Positions 8,201-16,569 of a stretch of 64,000 nucleotides of DNA are shown here, in pieces. Positions within the stretch are counted from its first letter, which is position 1; every line of letters starts with the position of its first letter. The notes beneath the pieces were generated by a model, which was given only the letters and a program-made list of their open reading frames with translations, was not told where the DNA came from and ran no database searches. Where the stretch lies: assembly GCA_019459085.1 (NCBI GenBank), contig JAIBEW010000032.1:1-64000 (forward strand). The letters are read 5' to 3'. The DNA comes from Kaistella sp. Its GTDB lineage: Bacteria; Bacteroidota; Bacteroidia; Flavobacteriales; Weeksellaceae. A program made the translations under genes and the position numbers.

Positions 8201-8761
8201 AGCGATAGATGGTCCGCCTGTCGCGGTTGTAAAAATGGTAATGGTAGCTGGAAAAGTTCCGGTTCCACTATTTTTTTTCCATCCCGCTACTAATTGGCTT
8301 TGGAAATAGATATCCAGAAAGCCATCAGAATCTACATCCAAAATTTGAAATTGCGTGTAGGTTCCTGAATTCATTTGAATTGGCGCTGAAAATGTCCCTA
8401 AATTTCCACTTCCGGTCATCATAAAAATTCCAGTAGACGTTCTGAAAATGATATCCTTAAAACCATCATAATTTAAATCTGCACTTTTTACGTCTAAAAC
8501 TTCAGAGGTATGGGTATAAATACTCTGTATTGGTGAAAAGCTGTGTTGTTGGGTAGAAACATTTCTCATCCAAAAAATCTTTCTATAGTCAGCAGCCAGA
8601 ATGTCGGCTCTTGAATCATTATCGAGGTCCACATGAGTGGCAACACTTACAGAAGGAGCATTATAAGAGTCATCGATAACAATATTTTGTGGAAATGAGT
8701 TTTGCGCCCAAGTAGAAATACCGCAAATTAATAAACTAAAGAAAAATAGATTTTTTATCAT
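5213..8761 (-). CDS. Secreted FG-GAP/VCBS repeat protein with type IX sorting domain
   Basis: The ORF opens at 8854, but the start is placed at ATG 8761. MIKNLFFFSLLICGISTWAQ there is a clear signal peptide, giving 1182 residues. About fourteen Ca-binding DxDxDG-type loops (DIDGDGDQD, DVDMDGKED, DFDQDGKPD) in roughly 50-residue FG-GAP/VCBS repeats fill the first 750 residues and should fold as beta-propellers. A prealbumin-like module (ISGKVRFDEDNNGC) and a DUF7619-type domain with SYDPNEIQV follow. The last 75 residues (FTIYPNPTTGMVYI...GVYIVTVESGNNVHTSKVIRK in part) form a type A T9SS sorting domain. It is therefore exported across the outer membrane and anchored or released. Likely roles are adhesion or glycan binding, which is inference. 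A TATTTTTG box lies at 8794-8801. It is a single-gene unit with a strong terminator. Confidence 0.9.
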   Translation of the reverse strand: MIKNLFFFSLLICGISTWAQNSFPQNIVIDDSYNAPSVSVATHVDLDNDSRADILAADYRKIFWMRNVSTQQHSFSPIQSIYTHTSEVLDVKSADLNYDGFKDIIFRTSTGIFMMTGSGNLGTFSAPIQMNSGTYTQFQILDVDSDGFLDIYFQSQLVAGWKKNSGTGTFPATITIFTTATGGPSIAIFKDLDGDNKMDLVTKAGYFIRWYKNDGTGVFTLKETVESSAIGEKIEVGDIDGDGDQDLLFYYENGNTVQFRWYRNTDALGNFSAMAIISNAPGNPNGFAYNVDRHGIKMFDVDMDGKEDIVYRVFWLNNVVWRKNLGNATFGTDQIITDRAKGSLDFNFADFDQDGKPDVYSLSTLDSKISWYQNLGAGNFGLQKALTYGVNFLNSIASGDIDGDGDIDILSTSNGDSKMSWYQNTDGLGTFSGPQIVINDSTIYPMYAQLLDSDNDGDNDFVVKYQYEVNYVTYYRISIFKNDGSGNFTEQILANTLPKDVIGLAVADIDNDGDSDLVAAYQETSLMKFVNNGSGNFSSPTSFFSIANKYPLSLKTLDMDNDGDYDVLATYNNKEIEWYENTDGLGNFSTNHIVVTQMHYPTDATNADVDGDGDVDVLFVNYFHNEAGWFQNNGNGTYTKRLVPGTVNHPRSIIAYDIDGDGLKDIVTNTFPQPKLRWYKNLGSGNLGTAQLVTNNIGRVRDFTIADYNGDGKPDFAAGSDVGEDGNETNMIVWFETGAAYQNNISGKVRFDEDNNGCSPADIGASMVMVKTQNAQHSYATFTNALGAYSLVANQSQFTTSVSSPLPDYTVSPQSQVQNFTSLGETQNADFCLIPNSVFKNLEVSIYPLDVARPGFATSYKIVISNKGSQKVSGQIVFNFNYSKMNFVSSNTAPDSQSTGNLYFNYTDLSPFHSKTIELKLLMHTIPTTNIGDVLEFTATAQVPQDITPADNTFVLKQNVVGSYDPNEIQVLEGPQILLSQKDDYLHYVIRFQNTGNYHAQRVRVKNILDAHLDWSTLTLESYSHPNRAVVTNGNNVEFIFDAIYLPGTNDEPNSHGYIAYKIKPKSNVVVGDIFTNTAEIFFDYNPAIVTNTVHTEIVNQVLSTASASITEFTIYPNPTTGMVYIKSSEKIKKITVQNAIGQQVLRNENQPEIDLSHLPTGVYIVTVESGNNVHTSKVIRK

Positions 8762-9150
8762 ATAATTGATTGATATTAATAGTTTTAAAGGCGCAAAAAT
8801 AATAAAAAAATAATAAAAAAAAACCAACAACCTTTCCTCATCCATCGTCCACAACTAAACAACTCCAACCCCTCCCTCCCTGATGCTTGCATGCAAAGAG
8901 CAGGATACCCCGGGGATACTTCACCCCAACTGCTCTCTGAAAACAGACATACAGAGCAAATACGGACAAAGGGGCTTTTTTCGGATTAATAGACATATCC
9001 CAGACAAAAGTGCGCTTGCGGACAAAACTTCGCAGAACGAACATACCTCTTGCATGCTTCATTTTTTCATCCAAATTTGCTCAGTGATCACAAAAGGTTT
9101 TAACGGATATACCTCAACATCTGAATGTTAATTTTTTAAAAATGTAATAA
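8762..9150. other. Intergenic with palindromes, no supported gene
   Basis: 389 bases. TTGCATGCAA (8887-8896) is a 10-bp palindrome, and TTGCATGC recurs near 9050 in inverted context. AGAGCAG (8897-8903) can pair with CTGCTCT (8930-8936) around a CCCCGGGG core. Overlapping ORFs on both strands (82 and 78 codons) have no recognisable product and are left out. Confidence 0.35.
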
Positions 9151-9529
9151 AAGCTTGGACAAAAAGCATCATTATGCTGGCAGGGACAATGGGTCCGGCA
9201 TAAGATAGTTGCTCAGCAGGGAACCACTCACTTCAAGCTGGTGTCAGCAGGCGTTGACGTCAACTTCGCAGCAGACCAGGCGGGTGCCGCCTTAAGCGCA
9301 ACGGGCATTCTGCAGCTGACGAATGTCCCTACGCTCACCATTACAATCGATAATCAACTGGAACCGGCCTCAGCGAATTCGATCTTCCTCCTTTTCGCGA
9401 TCAATTTTACCAGGAAGTAATGACATCTTTTATCTGCTGAAAGATGGGGATTTCAATGCATCGCTGATCATCAGGGTTTCAGGAATACCATACGATCCTC
9501 GTGATGAAAACCACCCTGCTGCAGGGTAA
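9151..9529 (+). pseudogene. Truncated, frameshifted gene remnant
   Basis: An open frame without a start codon runs from 9151 (just after a TAA) to 9420, encoding WQGQWVRHKIVAQQ...LTITIDNQLEPASANSIFLLFAINF. The frame then breaks. Restoring one T at the TTTTACC run and one A at GTAATGAC joins INFYQEV to NDIFYLLKDGDFNASLIIRVSG in the frame of the 9323 ORF, ending at 9529. Two single-base losses within 20 bases, together with a missing 5' end, mark a dead gene. The family is not recognised. The remnant suggests past deletion or insertion at this spot, at the left edge of the stress island. Confidence 0.55.
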
Positions 9530-9604
9530 TGGTAATTTCCCCTTTACCTTCATCGCGAGACCTCCTCCACGGCGGCGTCGTCCGCACCCCTGATATTCAT
9601 AGCC

Positions 9605-9655
9605 GGCGGTCACCTCGATTAGTCGAAGTGCGGTCACTGAGTGAAGCCGAAGTGT
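9605..9655. repeat. Degenerate intergenic repeat
   Basis: GGTCACCTCGATTAGTCGAAGTG and GGTCACTGAGTGAAGCCGAAGTG stand head to tail. Both resemble the GTCACTGAGC-n-GTCGAAGTGACC intergenic repeats common in Bacteroidota. The segment lies inside the N-terminal extension of the 9529 ORF, which supports moving that gene's start to 9733. Confidence 0.45.
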
Positions 9656-9732
9656 TGCGTCTCCATCTTTACTCTAGCTCCAATCCATACCCCGCAGCCC
9701 CTAACTTTTTAAAAAATAATGTAAATTGCAGC

Positions 9733-11055
9733 ATGAGTAATTTCCTGTACCATTTATTCAACCTGCAGAAAGGGGAGGACAACAAACAGAAAACGCTTGA
9801 AAATGTAAAGATCAATATTTCTTTTTCAGGTGCAAACCTTTGGATTCTCGCATGTGCAATAATAATTGCTTCGGTAGGTTTAAACGTCAACTCTACCGCA
9901 GTAATTATCGGGGCGATGCTGATCTCGCCTTTAATGGGCCCAATAGTGGGTGCAGGTTTTGCCCTTGGTATGTTTGATTTTCCGTTGCTGAAACGGTCAC
10001 TGAAAAATTTGCTCATCGCTACAGTCGCGGGGCTTTTAGTCTCTACCCTGTATTTTTTTCTCAGCCCTTTCAAAGAAGCGCAGTCCGAAATTTTGGCGCG
10101 GATTTCTCCCAATATCTATGATGTTATGATCGCTTTTTTTGGAGGTCTTGTCGGTGTAATCGCGATAACCCGGGTCGAGAAAGGAAATCCAATTCCCGGA
10201 GTTGCCATTGCCACGGCACTGATGCCGCCGCTCTGTACCGCCGGCTTTGGTCTAGCGACCGGAAATTTCAGGTTTTTTTTCGGAGCCATGTTTTTGTATA
10301 CGATTAACTGTGTGTTTATAGGGATTGCAACATTCATTATTGTAAAGTACCTCAAATATCCGGCAGTAAAGTTTGTAAACCGCAGGGAGGAGAATAAGAT
10401 CCAAAACATTATTTACCTCATCACGTTGTTGATTCTGCTTCCGAGCATCTATTTCGCTGTTTCACTGTATCGCGAGCAGACCTTTAAGCAGTTGACTGAA
10501 AAATTTATCGATGAAGAATTCCTGAAGAAGGGCAATACGCTGATTTACAAGAAATCAAATTACAATACGAACCCTAAAAAAATTGAATTGGCATTTCTGC
10601 ACAGGACTTATACTGCTGGTGAGATCAGAGAGGTAAATAGTAAACTGGCACCATTTGGACTTACCAACACGCAGTTGATCATCAAACAGAACGCAGCAGG
10701 CAGCCTCCAGGAACTTCGAAACGATATACTAAACGAAGTCGGTAAGAACGGTATCAGCGCAGCGGCTCAGGAAGAGAAAATTACCAATCTGGAACTGCAG
10801 GTGGCCGCAAATAATTTTGATACCCGCCAGATATTTGTAGAAGCTGCAGCCTTCATGCCCCAGGTCAAAGCCATGGGTATTTCAAATCATAAAACAGTAA
10901 GCACCGATACGGTGGTCATCGGAACCTCCGTGATTGTAGATATAGAAAATAGGTTATCGGATACGGACCGCGATAGGCTTTTACGGTGGCTTAAAGCCCG
11001 CTTAAATACAAAAGACATTTTTTTAACGGCCCGGGAGGTAAATTCTCGAAATTGA
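9733..11055 (+). CDS. DUF389 family integral membrane protein
   Basis: The ORF opens at 9529, but residues 1-68 are translated intergenic repeat. ATG 9733 (MSNFLYHLFNLQKG) gives 440 residues. The hallmark DUF389 block follows: ISFSGANLWILACAIIIASVGLNVNS then AVIIGAMLISPLMGPI. The membrane part spans about residues 30-260 with six or more helices, including GVAIATALMPPLCTAGFGLA. The C-terminal 180 residues are soluble. DUF389 proteins (TIGR00341 type) are uncharacterised and may be transporters. The ClC gene follows within 10 nt, so the two are probably one transcript, perhaps with a joint ion-balance role (inference). Confidence 0.85.
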   Translation: MSNFLYHLFNLQKGEDNKQKTLENVKINISFSGANLWILACAIIIASVGLNVNSTAVIIGAMLISPLMGPIVGAGFALGMFDFPLLKRSLKNLLIATVAGLLVSTLYFFLSPFKEAQSEILARISPNIYDVMIAFFGGLVGVIAITRVEKGNPIPGVAIATALMPPLCTAGFGLATGNFRFFFGAMFLYTINCVFIGIATFIIVKYLKYPAVKFVNRREENKIQNIIYLITLLILLPSIYFAVSLYREQTFKQLTEKFIDEEFLKKGNTLIYKKSNYNTNPKKIELAFLHRTYTAGEIREVNSKLAPFGLTNTQLIIKQNAAGSLQELRNDILNEVGKNGISAAAQEEKITNLELQVAANNFDTRQIFVEAAAFMPQVKAMGISNHKTVSTDTVVIGTSVIVDIENRLSDTDRDRLLRWLKARLNTKDIFLTAREVNSRN

Positions 11056-11062
11056 GGTGTTG

Positions 11063-12448
11063 ATGGAGTACAGATATAAACGCCGTTTGGTTGCTGCAAA
11101 AAATAGAAGAGAGGTTAAATGGGTAATGGCGTATCTGAAGAATACGTATGACAGGACGGTAGAAGCCAATTCCTACTTACGGAAACAGTTTCTGCAGTTT
11201 CTGCCCTTCCTCCTGGCTTCTTTCATTACCGGGTTGGTGGCCTACCTGTATTCATTAATCTTTACGTTTTCCGAAGGAGTCTCGCATTGGGTACTTGCAG
11301 AAAACAGATATTTTATATTTGTACTGACTCCGCTCAGTTTTTTAGGGTCCTGGTATCTGGTGCACCGCTTTGCGAAATACTCCTCGGGCAGCGGGATTCC
11401 TCAGGTTATGGCCTCGGTGGAACTTTCTAAACACAGTACGAATCATCTGGTTAAAAATTTTCTGAGCTTAAAAATTATTGTTGTTAAAATCCTGGCAAGT
11501 GTCGTAAAGGTGCTCGGAGGTGGTATTGCAGGTAGGGAGGGCCCGACCATTCAGATTGCAGCATCCATTTTTGTGGTGGTCCACCGTCTGTTACCAAAAT
11601 GGTGGATGCCAGTATCCCAGAAAAATATTATGATTGCCGGTGCGGCATCGGGTTTGGCAGCAGCTTTCAATACGCCGTTAGGTGGAATTATTTTTGCGAT
11701 AGAGGAACTTTCTAAATTCCACATCAAGTACATAAAATCCCCGCTGTTCATTGCGGTAATCATTGCAGGGTTAACTGCCCAGGGTTTTGGCGGCAGTTAT
11801 CTCTACCTCGGCTATCCCAAGACTGAGCACCACGGATTGCTGGTTATTGTTGGTATAATTATTACTGCTGTGGTTTCAGGATACTTTGGAAGTAGGATGT
11901 GTACGGTCATTATAGCCGTCATGAATTTTTTCGACAAATTCCGCAAAATCTCCCATCAGGTAATCGTGGTACTGTTAGCAGGGGTTTTCGTTGCCTTTTT
12001 CATCTTTCACTTCGGAACAGAAGCGATGGGATCCGGCAAGGAAGTCATGGAAAGATTGCTGTTCTCTGATAACAAGACGGTGGAGTGGTATCTGCCGTTT
12101 TTAAGAATGAACGGCCTTATCGCCTCTTTCAGTTTTGGAGGTGCGGGTGGTGTTTTCGCACCCTCTTTGAGTTCCGGCGCAGCCTTTGGTGGCTTTATCG
12201 CCCAGTTGCTGGATCTGACAGGCCAAAACGCCAATATCCTCATATTAATAGGAATGACCGCTTTCCTGACCGGTGTCACAAGAGCCCCGTTTACCTCAGC
12301 CATTATTATATTAGAAATGACGGACCGTCACAGTATTGTATTTCTCTTGCTTCTGGGCGCCGTACTGGCGAACATCGTGGCATCTTTGGTAAGCAGAAAG
12401 GGCTTCTACGATATGCTGAAAGAAAAATATATAAAAAGGGTAACCTGA
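11063..12448 (+). CDS. ClC-type chloride channel or H+/Cl- antiporter
   Basis: The track starts at GTG 11057. ATG 11063 (MEYRYKRR) is preferred, and ATG 11126 (MAYLKNTYD) is also possible. The protein has about 460 residues and some ten membrane helices. The ClC selectivity motifs are present in order: GSGIPQV near 115, GREGPTIQ near 155 with the gating glutamate, and GGVFAPSLSSGAAFG near 355. A conserved GSGKEV and the late TRAPFTSAIIILEMT helix also fit. No C-terminal CBS domains are present. It moves chloride across the inner membrane and may aid acid or osmotic resistance. It follows the DUF389 gene at once. Confidence 0.9.
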   Translation: MEYRYKRRLVAAKNRREVKWVMAYLKNTYDRTVEANSYLRKQFLQFLPFLLASFITGLVAYLYSLIFTFSEGVSHWVLAENRYFIFVLTPLSFLGSWYLVHRFAKYSSGSGIPQVMASVELSKHSTNHLVKNFLSLKIIVVKILASVVKVLGGGIAGREGPTIQIAASIFVVVHRLLPKWWMPVSQKNIMIAGAASGLAAAFNTPLGGIIFAIEELSKFHIKYIKSPLFIAVIIAGLTAQGFGGSYLYLGYPKTEHHGLLVIVGIIITAVVSGYFGSRMCTVIIAVMNFFDKFRKISHQVIVVLLAGVFVAFFIFHFGTEAMGSGKEVMERLLFSDNKTVEWYLPFLRMNGLIASFSFGGAGGVFAPSLSSGAAFGGFIAQLLDLTGQNANILILIGMTAFLTGVTRAPFTSAIIILEMTDRHSIVFLLLLGAVLANIVASLVSRKGFYDMLKEKYIKRVT

Positions 12449-12699
12449 CAGGCATTTTGCCATCCATATCCAGCATCCCAGTTCGTCATACTAACTTACC
12501 ACTTAATCTTTTTTCTTTCTTCTCTCCTCCTGAAACACGAAAGAACATCCCACCTCGAACATTTCATCAAATTTCCCTCTCCAAACCTGCCTTTTGGTTC
12601 AAATATTGATACCGTAAAAATGTCGCATTATGTTTCAGGATTCTCCTTTGCGTGACATAAAAAATCTCCAAACCCATTACATAAACTAAATATTTTAAC

Positions 12700-13266
12700 A
12701 TGGAAAAGAAAAAATCCAACACAGAAAAAAAAGCGGAAAACGGTGGAGCAATGACATTGCGTGACCTGTTTACCGATGGTCTGAAAGACATTTATTATGC
12801 CGAAAACGCTTTGCTAAAAGCACTTCCGGAAATGTATGAGAAGGCAGCAGATCAGAAACTGAAAACCGCAATAAAAGATCATTTTGCACAGACGGAACAG
12901 CAGGTGATTCGTTTGGAAAAGGCATTTGAATCGATGGGGATGAAAGCGGAAGGCAAAAAATGTCCAGCCATCGAGGGGATTCTTGAAGAAGGCCGGGAAA
13001 CAGTGGGAAATGCGCCTGAAGGACCTGTGCGCGATACGGCCATTATCGGAAGCTCCCAGAAAGTGGAACATTATGAAATTGCTTCGTACGGAACATTGGC
13101 AGCTTACGCAAAAGTACTGAATGAACGGGACGCTCTGGATCTGCTCCTTCGTACTCTAGGCGAAGAAAAGAAAGCCGACTGTCTGCTCTCCATCATTGCC
13201 GATACCAATCTGAATTCTCAGGCCGCCGCAGGCAAACACAAGTCGAAAGACGTAAATGCCGTATAA
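12700..13266 (+). CDS. YciE/YciF-like ferritin-fold protein (DUF892)
   Basis: 188 residues. After a Lys-rich start (MEKKKSNTEKKAENGG), the core MTLRDLFTDGLKDIYYAENALLKALPEM opens a four-helix ferritin-like bundle. The metal-ligand candidates include the Glu of YYAEN, the Gln/Glu of FAQTEQQV, and QKVEHYEIASYGTL with its ExxH-like motif. The family is stress-induced in enterobacteria, with a probable di-iron or other metal site and no proven reaction. The catalase gene lies 27 nt downstream on the same strand, which suggests a joint oxidative-stress operon. Confidence 0.88.
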   Translation: MEKKKSNTEKKAENGGAMTLRDLFTDGLKDIYYAENALLKALPEMYEKAADQKLKTAIKDHFAQTEQQVIRLEKAFESMGMKAEGKKCPAIEGILEEGRETVGNAPEGPVRDTAIIGSSQKVEHYEIASYGTLAAYAKVLNERDALDLLLRTLGEEKKADCLLSIIADTNLNSQAAAGKHKSKDVNAV

Positions 13267-13293
13267 AACACACCACATTAATTCTAAAACATT

Positions 13294-15429
13294 ATGAAAG
13301 TTAACGAACAGGAACCCTTTGAAAACGGGGCCAATCCCAAGCTCGAACAGCTAGGAAAATATAAAGTGGATGATCATGGCGAATTCATGACCACCAATCA
13401 GGGACTTAAAGTGAACGATGATCAGAATTCACTGAAAGCCGGTGAACGCGGACCTTCGCTCTTGGAAGATTTTATTTTCCGCGAAAAAATGACGCATTTC
13501 GACCACGAAAGGATTCCGGAAAGGATTGTACACGCCCGCGGATCAGGCGCTCACGGAGAGTTTCAACTCTACAAACCAATGGGAAAATACACGAAAGCCA
13601 AATTCCTGAATGATACTTCAGTAAAAACGCCTGTTTTTGTGCGGTTTTCTACGGTTCAGGGAAGCCGTGGTTCCACGGATTTACCGCGCGACATCCGCGG
13701 ATTTGCCGTGAAATTTTATACTCAGGAAGGGAATTATGATCTGGTAGGAAACAATACCCCCGTATTTTTCATTCAGGATGCAATGAAATTCCCGGATCTG
13801 GTGCATGCAGTGAAACCGGAACCCGACAATGAAATTCCTCAGGCAGCTTCCGCACACGATACGTTCTGGGATTTTATCTCCCTGATGCCGGAAGCCATGC
13901 ACAACATCATGTGGCTGATGAGCGACCGCGGAATTCCGCGAACTTTGCGATCTATGGAAGGTTTTGGGATTCATACCTTCAGATTCATCAACGATGAAGG
14001 CAAATCTCATTTTGTGAAATTCCACTGGAAACCGCTTCAGGGCGTTCTGGGTCTTGCCTGGGACGAAGCACAGCGTTTGGCAGGTAAAGATACTGATTAC
14101 CACCGCCGTGATCTGTGGGACTCCATCGAAAATGGTCTTTATCCTGAATGGGAACTGGGCGTGCAGATTGTTCCGCAGGAAGACGAACACAAATTTCCTT
14201 TCGACCTTCTCGATCCAACAAAAATGATCCCTGAGGAAATGGTTCCGGTAGAAATCATCGGTAAAATGACATTGAATCGTAATCCGGACAACTTTTTTGC
14301 GGAAACCGAGCAGGTGGCATTCCATCCCGGTCATGTAGTTCCCGGAATTGATTTCACGAACGATCCGTTGTTGCAGGGAAGACTCTTCTCGTATACAGAC
14401 ACCCAGCTTTCAAGATTGGGCGGTCCCAATTTCCATGAAATTCCGATCAACAGATCCATTCCGGATGTGACGAATAACCAGCGCGACGGGATTCACAGGA
14501 TGCAGATTCCGAAAGGGAAAGTATCGTACCACCCGAACTCAATGGCGCAGGGTTGTCCGTTTCAGGCCATGATGACCGAAGGCGGCTTCACTTCATTCGA
14601 AGAGCGCGTAGACTCAAGCAAAATCAGAAAAAGAAGCCAGAGTTTCTTCGATCATTTCAGTCAGCCAACGCTGTTCTACAACAGCATGAGTGTTCACGAA
14701 AAACGCCACATCCAGAATGCATTTTCATTTGAACTCGGGAAGGTACAGCGCGTTCCGATCCGCAAGAGGATTGTTGATATGCTTTTGGAAGTAGATGAAG
14801 AACTGGCAAAAAAAGTGGGAGATCATCTAGGCCTTGTTCCGGAACGTTTGCCGCAGCCGATCACCGGAAGTATTCCTGCCGACGGAGATCCTGCCGAACA
14901 TCATTCAGTAAAAGTGGAACTTCCGCTTTCCGAAGCACCTTCTGTAAGTATGGCGAACAAACTTCCCGACAATATCAGGGCGAGAAGAATTGCCATCCTT
15001 ACTGCCGACGGCGTAAATGATGAAGCGTTTACAAGAATGAAAAAAGAACTGGCTGAAATGGGCGCAATCGTACAGATCATTGCTCCGCGCCACGGATTTG
15101 TAACAACGAAAGCCGGTGACCAGTATCCGGTAGATGACAGTCTGCTGACGACAGCTTCTGTAATTTTCGATGCGATTTATGTTCCGGGCGGAGAAGGCGT
15201 GAATACTTTACTCGAACATTCAGGAGCCATTCATTTCATTAGTGAAGCATATAAACACTGCAAACCGATTGCTGCTGATGAAAACGGCGTGGAACTGCTG
15301 AAGAAATCCATTCCTCAGTTGGCTATTCCCGAAGATGGTATAGTCATTGACGGTGAGGTACAGGAATTTGCGGGAGCGATCATGCTGCACCGTTTCTGGG
15401 ACAGGGAAATGAACCCAATTCCGGCTTAA
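13294..15429 (+). CDS. katE: Large-subunit catalase HPII with C-terminal DJ-1/PfpI-like domain
   Basis: 711 residues, the length of clade 2 large-subunit catalases. It converts H2O2 to water and O2 with a haem cofactor in the cytoplasm. The catalytic His80 sits in [14 protein letters not shown], and the haem-pocket stretch [16 protein letters not shown] is intact. The proximal tyrosine lies in [15 protein letters not shown]. After about residue 570, a glutamine-amidotransferase-like domain begins ([17 protein letters not shown], then [13 protein letters not shown]), as in E. coli KatE. It follows the YciF-like gene and ends at a strong terminator. It heads a block of stress genes, but no regulator site could be read upstream. 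Confidence 0.95.
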   Translation: MKVNEQEPFENGANPKLEQLGKYKVDDHGEFMTTNQGLKVNDDQNSLKAGERGPSLLEDFIFREKMTHFDHERIPERIVHARGSGAHGEFQLYKPMGKYTKAKFLNDTSVKTPVFVRFSTVQGSRGSTDLPRDIRGFAVKFYTQEGNYDLVGNNTPVFFIQDAMKFPDLVHAVKPEPDNEIPQAASAHDTFWDFISLMPEAMHNIMWLMSDRGIPRTLRSMEGFGIHTFRFINDEGKSHFVKFHWKPLQGVLGLAWDEAQRLAGKDTDYHRRDLWDSIENGLYPEWELGVQIVPQEDEHKFPFDLLDPTKMIPEEMVPVEIIGKMTLNRNPDNFFAETEQVAFHPGHVVPGIDFTNDPLLQGRLFSYTDTQLSRLGGPNFHEIPINRSIPDVTNNQRDGIHRMQIPKGKVSYHPNSMAQGCPFQAMMTEGGFTSFEERVDSSKIRKRSQSFFDHFSQPTLFYNSMSVHEKRHIQNAFSFELGKVQRVPIRKRIVDMLLEVDEELAKKVGDHLGLVPERLPQPITGSIPADGDPAEHHSVKVELPLSEAPSVSMANKLPDNIRARRIAILTADGVNDEAFTRMKKELAEMGAIVQIIAPRHGFVTTKAGDQYPVDDSLLTTASVIFDAIYVPGGEGVNTLLEHSGAIHFISEAYKHCKPIAADENGVELLKKSIPQLAIPEDGIVIDGEVQEFAGAIMLHRFWDREMNPIPA

Positions 15430-15450
15430 TAAATATTAAAATATCTTTAT

Positions 15451-15486
15451 AAAAAAAGAGGCTTCCGGAAGGAGGCCTCTTTTTTT
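15451..15486 (+). terminator. Terminator after the catalase gene
   Basis: AAAAAAGAGGC (left) pairs with GCCTCTTTTTT (right) around ttccggaagga, followed by seven T residues. It lies 20 nt after the katE stop and has A and T runs on both sides. Confidence 0.85.
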
Positions 15487-15523
15487 GAATTAAAATCACG
15501 AAACTTATCATTCTTCTTTTTCA

Positions 15524-15556
15524 CTTTCGTAATTCGCACTTCGCACTCCGTAATTC
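15524..15556. repeat. CGTAATTCG-type low-complexity intergenic repeat
   Basis: CGTAATTCGCACTTCGCACTCCGTAATTC. Close variants recur near 26550 (CGTAATTTGCACTTCC), at 28015-28225 (several copies) and at 37077 (CAATTCGCCCTTCGTA). All lie between genes. Confidence 0.5.
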
Positions 15557-15559
15557 TCC

Positions 15560-15991
15560 CTATTCAATCTTAATCTCCTTGATTTCCTTTTTCTCCGACG
15601 GAAGTTTATGCATGCCGATGTTTAAAATTCCGTCCTGATAATTCGCTTTGATCTGCTCGTCCGTAATATTGTCCGGCAAACGGAAACTGCGGGTGAAAGA
15701 GGAAGTGCTGAATTCTTTTCTGAGGTAATTTTTCTTCTCTTCTTTGGTTTCACTACTCGTTTCAGCGCTGATGGTGAGAAGTCCGTTATCGATGGCCACT
15801 TTAAAATCATCTTTCTTAAAGCCGGGCGCCGAAACGGTTAGTTCATAAGTGTCGTCTTTGTCGATGATGTTAACGGTCGGATACATGCTTTTACCCAAAA
15901 GGGATGGGTTAGGGAAGCCGTCGGCATTCCAGAAATCTTCAATAAGCGATTTGAAGCTCGGGAACGGGTTGATTTTTTCTAAAGTTTTCAT
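15560..15991 (-). CDS. Small heat-shock protein, Hsp20/alpha-crystallin family
   Basis: 143 residues, an ATP-independent holdase that binds unfolding proteins. The alpha-crystallin domain covers about residues 38-130 (YPTVNIIDKDDTYELTVSAPG, then DFKVAIDNGLLTISAE). The FSTSSFTRSFRLP strand and the DGILNIGMHKLP segment carrying the family's GxL-like element follow. The short N-terminal arm has FPSFKSLIEDFW. The start is ATG 15991. A TACCTTTG box (16017-16024, minus strand) 25 nt upstream fits the flavobacterial -7 element, though its -33 is poor. It lies beside genes for a dehydrogenase-lid protein and PfkB in the stress island. Confidence 0.93.
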   Translation of the reverse strand: MKTLEKINPFPSFKSLIEDFWNADGFPNPSLLGKSMYPTVNIIDKDDTYELTVSAPGFKKDDFKVAIDNGLLTISAETSSETKEEKKNYLRKEFSTSSFTRSFRLPDNITDEQIKANYQDGILNIGMHKLPSEKKEIKEIKIE

Positions 15992-16056
15992 AATATTTCT
16001 TTTTTGATTGGTACTTCAAAGGTAAAGTAGAGCACACTTCCAGGATATGACCGAGA

Positions 16057-16437
16057 TTAAGGATGCGGGTGATCTCCATCATCAGTCTCTACGGCATCCA
16101 GAATTTCAATGATCCGCAAGGCTGCAGATTTCGAATCTGCACAGTGCACCGCAATATTTTTGAGACCGACATCTGTAAAGCGGGAGAAATCGGTAGAAAC
16201 AATTGCGGTGGACGGCAGAATGACATACAGGATTCCGACGGCTGAAAGATTACCGAGAAGGTCTGCGGGAATCGGTTGCTGCTGATTCATGAGAATAACG
16301 GCGTTTTTTCCTTCCGCAAAACGCACTGTATCATCACTGAGGGGCGATGCCATAATCGTAATCCGGTGTTTTTTATGATTGGCCAGCGCAAGATATTCCT
16401 TATCTTCCTGACTGATGCTGTATGCGATGACTTTCAT
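16057..16437 (-). CDS. Solo lid domain related to D-lactate dehydrogenase N-terminus
   Basis: The track starts at TTG 16458. ATG 16437 (MKVIAYSISQEDKEYL) gives 126 residues. The pattern resembles the N-terminal substrate-binding half of LdhA-type 2-hydroxyacid dehydrogenases. It has the opening strand MKVIAYS, a LSDDTVRFAEGKNAVIL segment, and GNLSAVGILYVILPSTAIVSTDFSRFTDVGLKNIAVH in place of the LxALGVKxIALRxAGFNxVD block. The NAD-binding domain and catalytic residues are absent, so it cannot be an active dehydrogenase. It may be a ligand-binding or regulatory protein. A TACCTTTG box lies at 16456-16463. The gene ends 65 nt before hsp20. Confidence 0.6.
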   Translation of the reverse strand: MKVIAYSISQEDKEYLALANHKKHRITIMASPLSDDTVRFAEGKNAVILMNQQQPIPADLLGNLSAVGILYVILPSTAIVSTDFSRFTDVGLKNIAVHCADSKSAALRIIEILDAVETDDGDHPHP

Positions 16438-16569
16438 ATTTACCTGTTCATGCAACAAAGGTAAGACAGCGAATAAAGCAGGTGAATGCAGGAAATCATG
16501 TAAAAAAGTGATTGAGGTTAATCTTTACGAAGTCGGGATGTAATAGATATGAAAATGTCTCTAAATTTT

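Noticed and set aside
8838-9131. ORFs of 78 aa (minus) and 82 aa (plus) in the spacer after the FG-GAP gene
   Set aside because: They overlap on opposite strands, have no recognisable product and lie in palindrome-rich spacer.
9529-9732. N-terminal 68-residue extension of the DUF389 ORF
   Set aside because: It is translated from intergenic repeat sequence and lacks family similarity; ATG 9733 fits the family start.
13681-14334. 217-aa ORF antisense to katE
   Set aside because: Shadow of a well-supported catalase gene; no signal of its own.
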